A DNA stretch of 47,628 nt from JANMDU01 sp031376455 (GCA_031376455.1 JANMDU010000021.1:1-47628), one strand, 5' to 3'; shown: positions 16,631 to 25,373, counted from the stretch's first letter. Made by a program: numbers and translations. Notes: generated by a model not told the origin, from the sequence alone.

Positions 16631-17299
16631 ATGAATTTCGAACAAGCCCGTTTCAACATGATTGAGCAGCAAATCCGCCCATGGGATGTGCTGGATCAAG
16701 CCGTTTTACAATTGCTCGCGACTGTCAAACGCGAAGATTTCGTACCTCTGGCGTACAGATTAGTTGCGTTCACCGATATGGAGATTCCGCTGCAACCCGG
16801 CGGCAAAGACGGGCTGTTTATGCTCTCGCCAAAAGTAGAAGCGCGCATATTGCAAGATTTGGCAGTTCACAAGCATGAAAAAGTGCTGGAGATTGGCACG
16901 GGCAGCGGCTACATGGCCGCGTTGTTGGCGCATAAAGCCCAGCGCGTGATCTCGCTAGAGATCAACGAGGCGCAGGCGCTGACTGCGCGCGCCAATTTGC
17001 AACAAGCGGGCATTCACAATTGCGAAGTACGCGTTGCCGATGGCTCGACAGTAGATTTAGGTGTGGATGGCCCGTTTGATGTGATCGTGCTCTCCGGTTC
17101 GGTGGCGCATGTGCCGAACGCGATCAAAGCGCTGCTCAAGCCCGGCGGCCGATTGGCTGCGATTGTGGGCGAGGAGCCTGTGATGTGCGCCACATTCATC
17201 ACCAAAGCAAGCGATGGCACTTGCATCACCATCCAGCCTTGGGACACCACTGCACCGCGCTTGCTCGGCTTTGCCGACACACCTAAATTTAGCTTCTAA
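16631..17299 (+). CDS. Protein-L-isoaspartate O-methyltransferase family protein
   Basis: SAM-dependent methyltransferase of the PCMT family (PF01135), which repairs isoaspartyl residues in aged proteins. 222 residues with an N-terminal MIEQQIRPWDVLDQAVLQLLATVKREDFVP segment. The SAM site VLEIGTGSGYMAALLA lies near residue 83, followed by VISLEINEAQALTARANL, VADGSTVDLGVDGPFDVIVLSGSVAHVP and LLKPGGRLAAIVGEE. In Burkholderiales this gene is regularly found just ahead of a rhodanese gene and tolC, as here. Some members of this branch may act on other substrates. Confidence 0.88.
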   Translation: MNFEQARFNMIEQQIRPWDVLDQAVLQLLATVKREDFVPLAYRLVAFTDMEIPLQPGGKDGLFMLSPKVEARILQDLAVHKHEKVLEIGTGSGYMAALLAHKAQRVISLEINEAQALTARANLQQAGIHNCEVRVADGSTVDLGVDGPFDVIVLSGSVAHVPNAIKALLKPGGRLAAIVGEEPVMCATFITKASDGTCITIQPWDTTAPRLLGFADTPKFSF

Positions 17300-17311
17300 A
17301 AACATCAAGTG

Positions 17312-17662
17312 ATGATCCCGCAAATTCGCCCCGCCGAATTCAGCGCATGGCTGAACAGCCAGCGTGATGCCTTGCCGCTTGTGCTGGATGTGCGCGAGCC
17401 GTGGGAAGTGTCAACAGCGAGCATTCAGCAGATAGCCGACGCGCCTGGCTTCGATGTACTCTTCATGCCGATGCAAAGCATCCCGCAGCGGCTGAATGAG
17501 CTGCCGCAAGATCGCCCAATCGCCTGCCTGTGTCATCACGGCATTCGCAGCCAGCAAGTTGCTGCATTTTTATTAAACCGTGGCTTTGAAAACGTCGTCA
17601 ATATCTCTGGCGGCATTGAAGCTTGGAGCCAAGAGCTCGATGCCAGCGTTGCCAACTACTAA
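17312..17662 (+). CDS. Single-domain rhodanese-like sulfurtransferase
   Basis: A small cytoplasmic rhodanese domain of 116 residues. It has LVLDVREPWEVSTASI, the active-site loop CLCHHGIRSQQVAAFLLNRGF with the catalytic Cys in CHHGIRS, and the closing NISGGIEAWS. The active Cys is present, so persulfide transfer is plausible; the acceptor is unknown. ATG 17312 and GTG 17309 are adjacent possible starts. It lies between pcm and tolC, a conserved arrangement in related bacteria. Confidence 0.88.
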   Translation: MIPQIRPAEFSAWLNSQRDALPLVLDVREPWEVSTASIQQIADAPGFDVLFMPMQSIPQRLNELPQDRPIACLCHHGIRSQQVAAFLLNRGFENVVNISGGIEAWSQELDASVANY

Positions 17663-17707
17663 ACATTAAGATTAAACATTTTCTGAATTTGAACCACAAG
17701 GATCGCC

Positions 17708-19045
17708 ATGCGCAGCCCTCTTCATTTCGCTCTCACCTCGTTAAGCATTGCCACCACCGCCCTGCTCTACGGAGGCATAGCGCAAGCGCAAAACCTGACT
17801 GAGCTCTATCAATCAGCCAGCACGTATGACGCAACTTATCAAGCAGCTAAGTCGCAATACGAGGCCAATCTGTCTCGCGCAGAGCAAGCCAAAGCCGGCC
17901 TCTTGCCAACTGTGGGTCTAACTGCCAATTTGAGCGGTACGAATTCGGATGTCAACAAACCTTCATCCAACCCCGTGCGCAGCTTCGGCTCGCAAAGCGC
18001 TGCCATCAACGCGAGCCAGCCTTTGTATCGTCCCGCCAACAAAGCCACTGCCGCTCAAGGCGAACTCCAAGCCAACCAAGCCAAATCAGCCCTAGTCACA
18101 GCAGAGCAAGATTTGATCATTCGCGTCACGCAAGCCTATTTCGATGTGCTAGCCAGCCAAGATAGCCTCACCTTCGTCAAAGCGCAAAAAACCGCCGTGG
18201 CCGAGCAGCTGGCCGCCGCCAAACGCAATTTCGAGGTCGGTACGTCAACCATCACCGACACGCGCGAAGCTCAAGCCCGCTTCGATCTCGTGATCGCGCA
18301 AGAAATCGCTGCCGAGAACGATTTGCGCGTTAAGCGCATCGCCTTGGATCAGCTGGTGGGCAAGCAAGGCGTCGAGCCCAAAGCGCTGGCTCTTCCCGCG
18401 AAACTTCCCGATGTCTTGCCAGCAGATGTCAATATTTGGGTCAACCAATCGCAGGAGCTCCATCCCAGCATCAAAGCCGCTGAGCTCGCAGTAGACATCG
18501 CCAAATTAGAAATAGAAAAAGCCCAAGCTGGCGAAAAGCCCACGGTCGATCTCACGGGCTCTTACGGCCTGGCCTACAGCAGCGGCAGCGCGTTTAGCCG
18601 CGCCAACACCGAAAGCCGCAACGCCACGATTGGCATCGCCCTGAACTACCCCCTGTTCACTGGCTACGCCGCACAGAACCGCGTCAAAGAAACTTTGCAG
18701 CTCGAAGACAAAGCTCGCAACGATCTCGAAGCTGCCAAGCGCACGATTGCGCAAGCCACACGCACAGCCTATTTTGGCGTGCTCTCTGGCCTCGGCCAAG
18801 CCAAAGCTTTGGAAGCGGCAGAAGCCAGCAGCCAAAGCGCACTCGATGCCAACAAGCTGGGCTATCAAGTGGGCGTGCGCATCAACATCGATGTTTTAAA
18901 CAGCCAATCCCAGCTCTTTCAAACCAAACGTGATCTAGCCAAAGCAAGATACGATGTGCTCGTCGGTGGCCTGCGTTTGAGGCAAGCCAATGGGACGTTG
19001 AAGGCGGAAGATCTTGCTCCTGTCAACGCCTTGTTAGCGCGCTGA
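17708..19045 (+). CDS. tolC: TolC-family outer membrane channel
   Basis: Trimeric outer-membrane exit duct for efflux and type I secretion. The 445 residues begin with a signal peptide ending GIAQAQ near residue 28, then the TolC opening LTELYQSASTYDATYQAAKSQYEANLSRAEQAKAGLLPTVGL (in part: NLTELYQSASTYDATYQAAK). Two OEP repeats (PF02321) follow. They contain NASQPLYRPANKA and NYPLFTGYAAQNRVKE strand-forming sections and long Ala/Gln/Lys-rich helices. AAGGA sits 6 bases before the ATG. It follows the RND adaptor and pump on the same strand, with pcm and the rhodanese gene in between, so it is the natural partner of that pump. Confidence 0.94.
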   Translation: MRSPLHFALTSLSIATTALLYGGIAQAQNLTELYQSASTYDATYQAAKSQYEANLSRAEQAKAGLLPTVGLTANLSGTNSDVNKPSSNPVRSFGSQSAAINASQPLYRPANKATAAQGELQANQAKSALVTAEQDLIIRVTQAYFDVLASQDSLTFVKAQKTAVAEQLAAAKRNFEVGTSTITDTREAQARFDLVIAQEIAAENDLRVKRIALDQLVGKQGVEPKALALPAKLPDVLPADVNIWVNQSQELHPSIKAAELAVDIAKLEIEKAQAGEKPTVDLTGSYGLAYSSGSAFSRANTESRNATIGIALNYPLFTGYAAQNRVKETLQLEDKARNDLEAAKRTIAQATRTAYFGVLSGLGQAKALEAAEASSQSALDANKLGYQVGVRINIDVLNSQSQLFQTKRDLAKARYDVLVGGLRLRQANGTLKAEDLAPVNALLAR

Positions 19046-19063
19046 TTACTTAGGTGACAACAC

Positions 19064-19483
19064 ATGAAATATCTCCACACCATGGTTCGCGTCACCGATC
19101 TTGACGCCTCGCTTGATTTTTATTGCAACAAACTTGGCCTCAAGCTGATGAGCCGCCGCGATGTGCCCGCAGGGCGCTTCACGTTGGCATTTCTTGCAAC
19201 TTCTGAGGCTGACAGCGCCCAAGTTGAGCTCACCCACAACTGGGATCCCGAGCCCTACACGGGTGGCCGCAATTTTGGCCACTTAGCCTATGCAGTCGAT
19301 GACATTTACGCTTTGTGTACCCACCTACAAGCCAACGGCGTGATCATCAACCGCCCGCCTCGCGATGGCCACATGGCCTTCGTGCGCTCGCCCGACGGCA
19401 TCTCTATCGAACTGCTGCAACGCGGCGAACGCAAACCACCCCAAGAGCCATGGCAATCGATGCCGAATACAGGTGTTTGGTAG
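19064..19483 (+). CDS. gloA: Lactoylglutathione lyase (glyoxalase I)
   Basis: Converts the methylglyoxal-glutathione adduct to S-lactoylglutathione in the cytoplasm. The 139 residues hold the four metal ligands in the usual places: His5 (KYLHTMVRV), Glu in VELTHNWD, His in GHLAYAV and Glu in ISIELLQR. NRPPRDGHMAFVRSPDG is the typical glutathione-site region. The start has AGGTG upstream. It is 18 bases after tolC and probably shares its transcript. Confidence 0.95.
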   Translation: MKYLHTMVRVTDLDASLDFYCNKLGLKLMSRRDVPAGRFTLAFLATSEADSAQVELTHNWDPEPYTGGRNFGHLAYAVDDIYALCTHLQANGVIINRPPRDGHMAFVRSPDGISIELLQRGERKPPQEPWQSMPNTGVW

Positions 19484-19618
19484 CGCCAAGGTTTAGCTAT
19501 CCAAAATGCAGCGGTTCACGCTTGCATTGATTGATACAAGGGTTTGCAGGATGCACCCAGCGAGGCAGCTGTGCTACTGTCGGCGTGGAGACCAACCATC
19601 GCGCCACAGGAGAAAAAA

Positions 19619-21361
19619 ATGAAAATTTCAGCACCGTCCATTGCACTGACATGCCTAGCTACCGCTGCCTTGTTGATCGTCAGTGGTTGTGCCAGTACGG
19701 GGGGATTAGCGACAACGCCGCCTTCTGCGCCTACAGCGTGTGCCAGCCTCAACGGTCTCGCTATTGCTGCTCCATGGATCGGTTTGCCCACAACGGGCGC
19801 TATCGTTACCAGTGCAGTCGTTGTGCCAGCTGCCGGCACGGGTGTGGCTGCTGTGGCGCAATATTGCAAGGTGCTGGGCGACATCAATCCAGTTGACTCG
19901 GCCGCCCCCAAGATCAAGTTTCAAGTCAACCTACCTACTAACTGGAATGGCAAAGCGTTGATGTTTGGAGGTGGCGGCTATAACGGTGTGCTCGCCACAG
20001 GCTTAGGCAATGTACCCGCCGGCCCAACCGACAAACCCGCGCCACTAGCACGGGGATATGCCACCTTCGGCAGCGATTCAGGCCACCAAGCCAATGCCAA
20101 TGGCAGCCGCGATGGCACGTTTGGCGCCAACGATGAAGCCTTGAAAAATTTTGCATCCGATGCCATCAAAAAAACCCGTGATGCTGCCATCCATATTCTT
20201 CAAACGCATTACACCGCCCGTGCGCAAAAAACCTACTTCGCAGGCGGCTCTACTGGCGGGCGTGAGGCACTCTTTGCGGTACAAAACTGGCCGCAGGATT
20301 TTGATGGCGCGATTGTGTTGTACCCAGCATGGAATGCTGCCGCATTAGATTTGCAATTTGGCCGTATCACACGCGAACTTGCCAAGCCAGGCGCTTATCC
20401 CAACCGCGCCAAGCGCCAGGTGCTCTTCGACGCTTCGCTGGCCGCTTGCGATGAACTAGATGGTGTCAAAGATGCCTTGATCAGCAACGTCAATGCCTGT
20501 AACGCCACATTTAACCCGAGCACTGCCATGCTTGCGGGCAAGCCTGTGCGATGCGCCGGCGGCGCGGATACAGGAGACACTTGCCTTTCAGACGCGCAAA
20601 TCGCAGGCTTTAATGTCACCAACACGGCGCTCGATCTCAACTACAAGCTCGCTAGCGGCGAGATTAGCTACCCCGGCTTCAACACCTGGGGCACAGATTT
20701 CGGCAACCCAAGCGCCAGCCCGCTGCAGCCGACCGTTTTGACACTTTCGCTAGGCACGGAGCAGCCGGCCAACCCGATGCCAGCGGTCAAGCCCGCCACG
20801 GCCACCCTGCCTGCCAGCAGCCCACCATATGGCAGCACATTTTGGGATCAATGGGTCAAATATTTTGTCACGCGTGATGCCAACTTCAACTCGATCAGCC
20901 TTGACCCGCAAAACCCCGGGCCGTGGCAATCGCGCATCGTGGCGCTCACAACTTTGCAAGATACCAACAAAACCGATCTTTCGGCATTCGCCAATAAAGG
21001 CGGAAAGATCTTGATGGCACACGGCTCACATGACGCACTCGTCAGCACCCGTGCCACTCAGCAATATTGGCAGCGCATTCGCTCAGGCATGAGCCCAGCG
21101 CGTGTGGATGCTTTTGCAAAATATTACGAAATTCCCGGCTACGGCCATGCCCTCAGCAGCGTCTTTAACGCCGCTTGGGATTCGCTAACCACGCTTGAAA
21201 ATTGGGTAGAGAAAGGCATCAGCCCACCGCCACAGACGGTGGCAGACACCGCTGGCGTGCCCGGCCGGACGCGGCCGCTCTGCGATTTTCCCGGCTATCC
21301 GAAATACAAAGGGGCGGGCGATGTGAATCTTGCAGCGAGTTTTAGCTGCGCACAACCATAG
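19619..21361 (+). CDS. Tannase/feruloyl-esterase family lipoprotein
   Basis: Serine esterase of the tannase family (PF07519), 580 residues, which hydrolyses ester bonds of plant phenolics or related compounds (for example MHET-type substrates). The N-terminus is a lipoprotein signal with lipobox LIVSGC. The alpha/beta-hydrolase core has KALMFGGGGYNG (oxyanion region), the nucleophile Ser in AGGSTGGREAL, the Asp in HGSHDALVS and the His in PGYGHALS. Paired Cys residues around the lid domain (ACDELDGVKD and CVGGAD-like region) fit the family. ATG 19619 has AGGAG 7 bases upstream and starts the lipoprotein signal; the longer frame is rejected. Substrate unknown. Confidence 0.85.
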   Translation: MKISAPSIALTCLATAALLIVSGCASTGGLATTPPSAPTACASLNGLAIAAPWIGLPTTGAIVTSAVVVPAAGTGVAAVAQYCKVLGDINPVDSAAPKIKFQVNLPTNWNGKALMFGGGGYNGVLATGLGNVPAGPTDKPAPLARGYATFGSDSGHQANANGSRDGTFGANDEALKNFASDAIKKTRDAAIHILQTHYTARAQKTYFAGGSTGGREALFAVQNWPQDFDGAIVLYPAWNAAALDLQFGRITRELAKPGAYPNRAKRQVLFDASLAACDELDGVKDALISNVNACNATFNPSTAMLAGKPVRCAGGADTGDTCLSDAQIAGFNVTNTALDLNYKLASGEISYPGFNTWGTDFGNPSASPLQPTVLTLSLGTEQPANPMPAVKPATATLPASSPPYGSTFWDQWVKYFVTRDANFNSISLDPQNPGPWQSRIVALTTLQDTNKTDLSAFANKGGKILMAHGSHDALVSTRATQQYWQRIRSGMSPARVDAFAKYYEIPGYGHALSSVFNAAWDSLTTLENWVEKGISPPPQTVADTAGVPGRTRPLCDFPGYPKYKGAGDVNLAASFSCAQP

Positions 21362-21385
21362 TTTTTAATGCCATTCAGTACGTTA

Positions 21386-21414
21386 GCCGGCATAGAATAT
21401 GCGCAGAGCGCTAT
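21386..21414 (-). repeat. Dispersed repeat core, copy 5
   Basis: Read on the minus strand the core is ATAGCGCTCTGCGCAT then ATTCTATGCCGGC, preceded by TTTTCG and followed by TAACG. It lies between the tannase-like gene and tRNA-Arg. Confidence 0.9.
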
Positions 21415-21425
21415 CGAAAACAGAG

Positions 21426-21502
21426 TGGCCAGTCCGGAGGGGATCGAACCCCCGACCCACAGCTTAGAAGGCTGTTGCTCTATCCAACTGAGCTACGGAC
21501 TG
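21426..21502 (-). tRNA. tRNA-Arg (anticodon TCT)
   Basis: A complete 77-nt cloverleaf including an encoded CCA. The acceptor stem is CAGTCCG with CGGACTG (7 of 7 pairs), the D arm starts GCTC, the anticodon loop is CTTCTAA and the T loop is TTCGATC. Confidence 0.97.
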
Positions 21503-21605
21503 ACTGGAAACTAGATTCAGAACGCCATACTGCAATGCAAAACGCCCCGCAAACGGGAGAGTGCGAGGCGTACAGGTTGCTTGCGCGAAGCAAAAATTCA
21601 AATTT

Positions 21606-21682
21606 TGGTCGGAGTACAAGGATTCGAACCTTGGACCCCCTGGTCCCAAACCAGGTGCGCTACCAGACTGCGCCACACTCCG
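21606..21682 (-). tRNA. tRNA-Pro (anticodon TGG)
   Basis: A 77-nt cloverleaf with encoded CCA. It begins CGGAGTG, has the anticodon stem CCTGG, loop TTTGGGA and stem CCAGG, and the T arm GGTTCGAATCC. It lies about 100 bases from tRNA-Arg on the same strand and is probably co-transcribed with it. Confidence 0.97.
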
Positions 21683-21744
21683 AAGCCTAAATTATAAACG
21701 AGCTTGGTGATCTTTTCAGCGCTGCGATCCAAGCTTTTGAAGAG

Positions 21745-23154
21745 TTACTTCGAGACGCGCAGCAGTTTGCCGTTGTCCGTCAGCAGGTAAATCCAGCCGT
21801 CTGCAGCGACTCGCACATCGCGGATTCGCTCGCCTCGAGAGGCGAGCAGGCGCTCGCGGAAGATTTCGGTTTTACTGTCTGCGCTCAGCACCACGCGCCA
21901 CAAAGCTGTGCCTGCCAATGCGCCACTGAATAGGTTTCCCTTAAATTCTGGGAATTTATCACCGTTGTAAAAAGCTAAGCCAGCAGGTGCCATGGATGAT
22001 TTTGAGCCGCCCGTAGACGTGTTGTATGGGCTGCCATCGCGCGTGAGCCAATAGCTCACCGGCTGCTCCATACCGGCCTTGGCCGTGCCCTCGCCTACCT
22101 GCGTGGTACTGCCGTATTCTTGGCCGTAGCTGATCACTGGCCAGCCGTAATTCTTGCCAGCTTCTGCGCGGTTGATCTCATCGCCGCCTTGTGGTCCATG
22201 CTCGCTCACCCAAAGCTCGCCTGTGGTGGGATGCAGCGCCGCGCCTTGCGGGTTGCGATGGCCGTAGCTCCAAATCGCGCTCTGCGCGCCAGCCACGGTA
22301 AAGCTCGGGTTGCCGAGCGCGGGCATGCCTTCTGTGGACATACGCATCACTTTGCCGTTGCCGCGCGCGAGATCTTGCGCAAAGCCACGCTGATCGCTGT
22401 TTTGCCTGTCGCCAAGCGCCACAAAGAGATACCCATTGCGGTCAAACACCAAGCGCGAGCCAAAATGCCCGCTGGAGGCAACCTTGGGCATTTGCCGGTA
22501 GATCACGGTCACGTCGCTCAAGGTGCGAGCTGTTGCATCAAATTTCGCTCGAACCACGGCCGTGCTATTCAGGCTGGCATTGGCACTGTCGTTCTCGGAA
22601 AATGTCATGTAAATGCGTTGGTTGCTCAAATAAGCTGGATCAATCACCACATCAAGCAAACCGCCCTGCCCGGCACTATTGACTGCTGGCACGCCAGTGA
22701 TTGTGCCCACGGTGCTGCCATCGAAGCCAAGCAGTTTCAATGAGCCGCTCTTTTCCGTCACCAGCATGCGACCATCGGGCAAGAAGGCCAAGCCCCAAGG
22801 GCTGCTTAGGGTGGTGTTGAGCTCTGTGACCTTCAGAGAAAACGTGGTCGTCAGCATCGTGCCCGCGTTGGCTGTTCCCGGTGCAGGCCCAACTGCTGGC
22901 ACTGTCCCGGGCATGGCTATCGGCAAGCTTTGCGCTGGTGGCGCGGCATCGCTAGAGCCGCCGCCGCATGAGACCATGCCGATGCTGATGAACGCCAAAA
23001 GCATCAACAAAAAAACTAGGCCACGGCCCAAGGTGCGAACCGCGCTGTGCAACAGGCCATAAGATTTGCGAGAAATGAGTTGATTCATGCCCGCAAGATA
23101 GCTGATCGGAACTCTTGAAGCGCTGCTGAATGCGAGTTGTGCAAATAAATGCAT
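21745..23154 (-). CDS. PQQ-dependent sugar dehydrogenase-like lipoprotein (GSDH family)
   Basis: Periplasmic six-bladed propeller oxidoreductase of the soluble aldose sugar dehydrogenase group (PF07995). The domain shows SSPWGLAFLPDGRMLVTEKSGSL, QGGLLDVVIDP, SGHFGSRLVFDRNGYLFVALGDR (the catalytic-His GHFGSR region), YGHRNPQGAALHPTTGELWVSEHGPQGGDEINRAEAGKNYGWP and GERIRDVRVAADGWIYLLTDNGKLLR. Start: ATG 23154 has GGAGA 6 bases upstream, better than later ATGs, and gives 469 residues. The hydrophobic stretch ending IGMVSCGGG near residue 62 looks like a lipobox, so the N-region is unusually long; an internal ATG at 23088 is the alternative. PQQ binding is inferred from the family. Confidence 0.86.
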   Translation of the reverse strand: MHLFAQLAFSSASRVPISYLAGMNQLISRKSYGLLHSAVRTLGRGLVFLLMLLAFISIGMVSCGGGSSDAAPPAQSLPIAMPGTVPAVGPAPGTANAGTMLTTTFSLKVTELNTTLSSPWGLAFLPDGRMLVTEKSGSLKLLGFDGSTVGTITGVPAVNSAGQGGLLDVVIDPAYLSNQRIYMTFSENDSANASLNSTAVVRAKFDATARTLSDVTVIYRQMPKVASSGHFGSRLVFDRNGYLFVALGDRQNSDQRGFAQDLARGNGKVMRMSTEGMPALGNPSFTVAGAQSAIWSYGHRNPQGAALHPTTGELWVSEHGPQGGDEINRAEAGKNYGWPVISYGQEYGSTTQVGEGTAKAGMEQPVSYWLTRDGSPYNTSTGGSKSSMAPAGLAFYNGDKFPEFKGNLFSGALAGTALWRVVLSADSKTEIFRERLLASRGERIRDVRVAADGWIYLLTDNGKLLRVSK

Positions 23155-23266
23155 CACGTTCTCCAATGATGAGCGAGGAAATGTTTACATCTAGAGAAAT
23201 GATTGTCACCACAGCACACAAGCCAAGCGGCATGCAGGGTTAATGCAGCTTACTCAAAATAACAGA

Positions 23267-24022
23267 ATGAAAAGTTTACTTTTATGCCTCACCTTACTCC
23301 ACGGCTTAGTCCTTGCGCAAGCTGACGACATGCAAACCATCCGAGGCTTTGCCATCGATAAAACTGAGGTCAGTATCGAGCAATTTGCCCGCTTCGCGCA
23401 AGCCACTGGCATCATCACTATCGCCGAAAAAGCCGGCGGTGGCAGCACCTTCGAAGGCGGCTGGGTGCAGCGAAAGGGCTGGACATGGCGCACACCTTTT
23501 GGCTTGCAGGCCAGCGGGAGAGAGCCTGCTGTTCACATCGCCTTCGACGAGGCTAAGGCTTTTTGCGAATGGGCTGGCAAACGCTTGCCCACCGATTCGC
23601 AGTGGATGGAGGCTGCCTATACGGAGCGCCGCGCCCAGCCACCCGCGCCTTTTGCGTCCGGCCTAACCTATCCTTACCCCACAGGGTACAGCCCACAAGG
23701 CGCGAACTGCATCGGCGATTGCGGCAACACCACCACTTCCAGCACAACAGCCGCCGCCACCGCCACCGCCAATCCAGCCATCAATTCACGCGAGCGCGGC
23801 CATGCGCTCGCCGGCAGCACGCGTGCTGGCGTTAACGGCCTGTATGAGATGGGCGGCAATGTTTGGGAATGGACGGAAGGTGGATCAGCCGCCGCTCGCC
23901 CCACGCGCGGCGGCTCTTGGTGGTACGGCGCAGCGCAGATGCACCGCGATCATCTTCAAACCAAACCATCAGACACGGCCGTGGTTTATATCGGATTTCG
24001 TTGCGCAAAGGCCTTGTCATGA
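23267..24022 (+). CDS. Exported FGE/SUMF1-fold protein lacking the catalytic cysteine pair
   Basis: A 251-residue protein with signal peptide MKSLLLCLTLLHGLVLAQA and a formylglycine-generating-enzyme-like fold (PF03781). Marks are FAIDKTEVSIEQFARFAQATG, PAVHIAFDEAKAFCEWAGKRLPTDSQWMEAA, GLYEMGGNVWEWTEGG, TRGGSWW and YIGFRCAK. In true formylglycine-generating enzymes the GGSW segment is followed by a pair of redox Cys; here the stretch reads GGSWWYGAAQMHRDH, without either. It is therefore unlikely to oxidise sulfatase cysteines and may bind ligands or have another oxidative role. A Ser/Thr/Ala-rich insert (TTTSSTTAAATATA) lies mid-protein. ATG 23243 is an alternative start. The stop overlaps the next gene (ATGA). 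Confidence 0.8.
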   Translation: MKSLLLCLTLLHGLVLAQADDMQTIRGFAIDKTEVSIEQFARFAQATGIITIAEKAGGGSTFEGGWVQRKGWTWRTPFGLQASGREPAVHIAFDEAKAFCEWAGKRLPTDSQWMEAAYTERRAQPPAPFASGLTYPYPTGYSPQGANCIGDCGNTTTSSTTAAATATANPAINSRERGHALAGSTRAGVNGLYEMGGNVWEWTEGGSAAARPTRGGSWWYGAAQMHRDHLQTKPSDTAVVYIGFRCAKALS

Positions 24023-24585
24023 CGCGTCGAAAATTTCTTCTCAGCGTCGCTCTAACTGCACTTCCCAGCCTTAGCATAGCCGATGATGCCGCTTGGGCGG
24101 CACTCAAAAAGCCCGGGGCTATCGTGCTCTTTCGTCATGCACTCGCGCCCGGCGTTGGCGATCCGCCGGGCTTCAAAGCAGGTGATTGCAGCACGCAGCG
24201 TAATTTGAGCGCAGAGGGCATCGCCGATGCCAAGCGCATCGGGCAAACGATGCGTGACCGTGGCATCAAGATTCAAGCGGTGTGGCATTCGGCGTGGTGC
24301 CGGACGCGAGACACCGCTCAGCTGGCATTCCCTGAGCTCTACTCTCCCGCGCTACGGCCAGAGCCCGCCTTCAACTCCTTCTTCGGCGACCGCAGCACCG
24401 AGCCCGCACAAACCGCTGCCGCACGCAAGCTACTTCTGCAATGGCGCGGGCCAGGCGCGCTCGTTGTCGTCACGCATCAGGTCAACATCACAGCTCTGAC
24501 AGGCTTGGGGGCGCAAACAGGTGAAGGTGTCGTGTTGATTCGCGAGGGCGGGCAGTTGCGCATTGCCGGGCAGATTGCGCCCTAG
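24019..24585 (+). CDS. Exported histidine phosphatase-superfamily protein
   Basis: 188 residues. The N-terminus MTRRKFLLSVALTALPSLSIA contains TRRKFLL, close to the twin-arginine export motif, followed by a short hydrophobic run. The mature part has the phosphohistidine motif as LFRHALAPG (RHA instead of the usual RHG), an acidic-region segment RNLSAEGIADAKRIGQTMRDRGI, VWHSAWCRTRDTAQLAF and the second catalytic His in VVVTHQVN. The fold and key His and Arg are present, so phosphatase activity is likely. Its ATG overlaps the FGE-fold gene stop, giving a two-gene exported unit. Confidence 0.85.
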   Translation: MTRRKFLLSVALTALPSLSIADDAAWAALKKPGAIVLFRHALAPGVGDPPGFKAGDCSTQRNLSAEGIADAKRIGQTMRDRGIKIQAVWHSAWCRTRDTAQLAFPELYSPALRPEPAFNSFFGDRSTEPAQTAAARKLLLQWRGPGALVVVTHQVNITALTGLGAQTGEGVVLIREGGQLRIAGQIAP

Positions 24586-24616
24586 AGCGCTTAAATTTAA
24601 GCCAAATCGGCCTCTA

Positions 24617-24645
24617 GCCGGCATAGAATCTGCGCAAAGTGCTCC
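24617..24645 (-). repeat. Dispersed repeat core, copy 6
   Basis: On the minus strand the core is GGAGCACTTTGCGCAG then ATTCTATGCCGGC, followed by TAGAGGC and CGATTTGGC, the best preserved downstream flank of the family. It lies just ahead of the DsbA-like gene. The frame upstream of that gene reads PLAGIESAQSAP through the repeat, but this is not thought to be translated. Confidence 0.92.
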
Positions 24646-24664
24646 TCTTTTAATAGTAAATACC

Positions 24665-25330
24665 ATGGCTCATACCGCTCTGCAAATCGAGGTTGTTAGC
24701 GATATCGTCTGCCCTTGGTGCTACATCGGTAAGCGCCGTTTAGAGGCTGCGCTGCAATTGTTTGCCAAGGCACATGTGCAGATGCCTGCGCCGACAGTCA
24801 GCTGGCTGCCTTTTCAGCTCAATCCTGATCTACCTGCCAGCGGCATCAGCCGCGCAGATTATCTGCAGCGCAAATTCGGCGACCCGAAGGGTGGCGGCAT
24901 GTATGAACGGGTGAGCGCAGAAGGACGCAAAGAAGGCATTGCTTTCGATTTCACGGCCATCCAGCGCCAGCCCAACACCTTGCGTGCGCATGCCCTGCTC
25001 GATGCAGCTTTGCAAAGCGATGCAAGCGGGCTGCTCCAAGCCCAGTTGAAAGAAGCGCTGATGCAGGTCTATTTCTGCCATGGCGCTGATCTGACGCAGG
25101 ATACGACTCTTGAGGCCATCGCTACACAATCGGGCATGCCGCTTTCAACAGCCCAAGCCACGCTGCAAGATACAACAGCTCACCAAAAAGCAGCGGCAGA
25201 GGATGCAGAGTTGCGCAGAATCGGTATCTCTGGCGTGCCGTTCTTCATCATGAATCGCAAAATAGGCCTCTCGGGAGCACAACCGCCAGAGGCACTGCTC
25301 GAAGCGATGGAACGCGCGTTTGCAAGCTAG
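24665..25330 (+). CDS. DsbA-family FrnE-like oxidoreductase
   Basis: Thioredoxin-fold protein of the DSBA domain family (PF01323), 221 residues, without a signal peptide, so cytoplasmic. The N-terminus has EVVSDIVCPWCYIGKRRLEAAL with the CPWC redox pair. WLPFQLNPDLPASGISRADYL and the cis-Pro region GISGVPFFIMNRKIGLSGAQP follow. This matches FrnE-like and 2-hydroxychromene-2-carboxylate isomerase-like proteins. With CPWC intact a disulfide reductase or isomerase role is more likely. ATG 24665 begins the family domain. Confidence 0.88.
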   Translation: MAHTALQIEVVSDIVCPWCYIGKRRLEAALQLFAKAHVQMPAPTVSWLPFQLNPDLPASGISRADYLQRKFGDPKGGGMYERVSAEGRKEGIAFDFTAIQRQPNTLRAHALLDAALQSDASGLLQAQLKEALMQVYFCHGADLTQDTTLEAIATQSGMPLSTAQATLQDTTAHQKAAAEDAELRRIGISGVPFFIMNRKIGLSGAQPPEALLEAMERAFAS

Positions 25331-25373
25331 TTAACGCGCAACAGCCATGCGCATAGCAGCCCACGCATTGCAA

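Noticed and set aside
21426..21682. The tRNA pair as an integration site for a mobile island
   Set aside because: Both tRNAs are complete, no integrase gene lies nearby and no duplicated tRNA 3' end was noticed.
24563..24664. N-terminal extension of the DsbA-like protein through the repeat (PLAGIESAQSAP)
   Set aside because: The frame is open, but it overlaps the previous gene and the family domain starts at ATG 24665.
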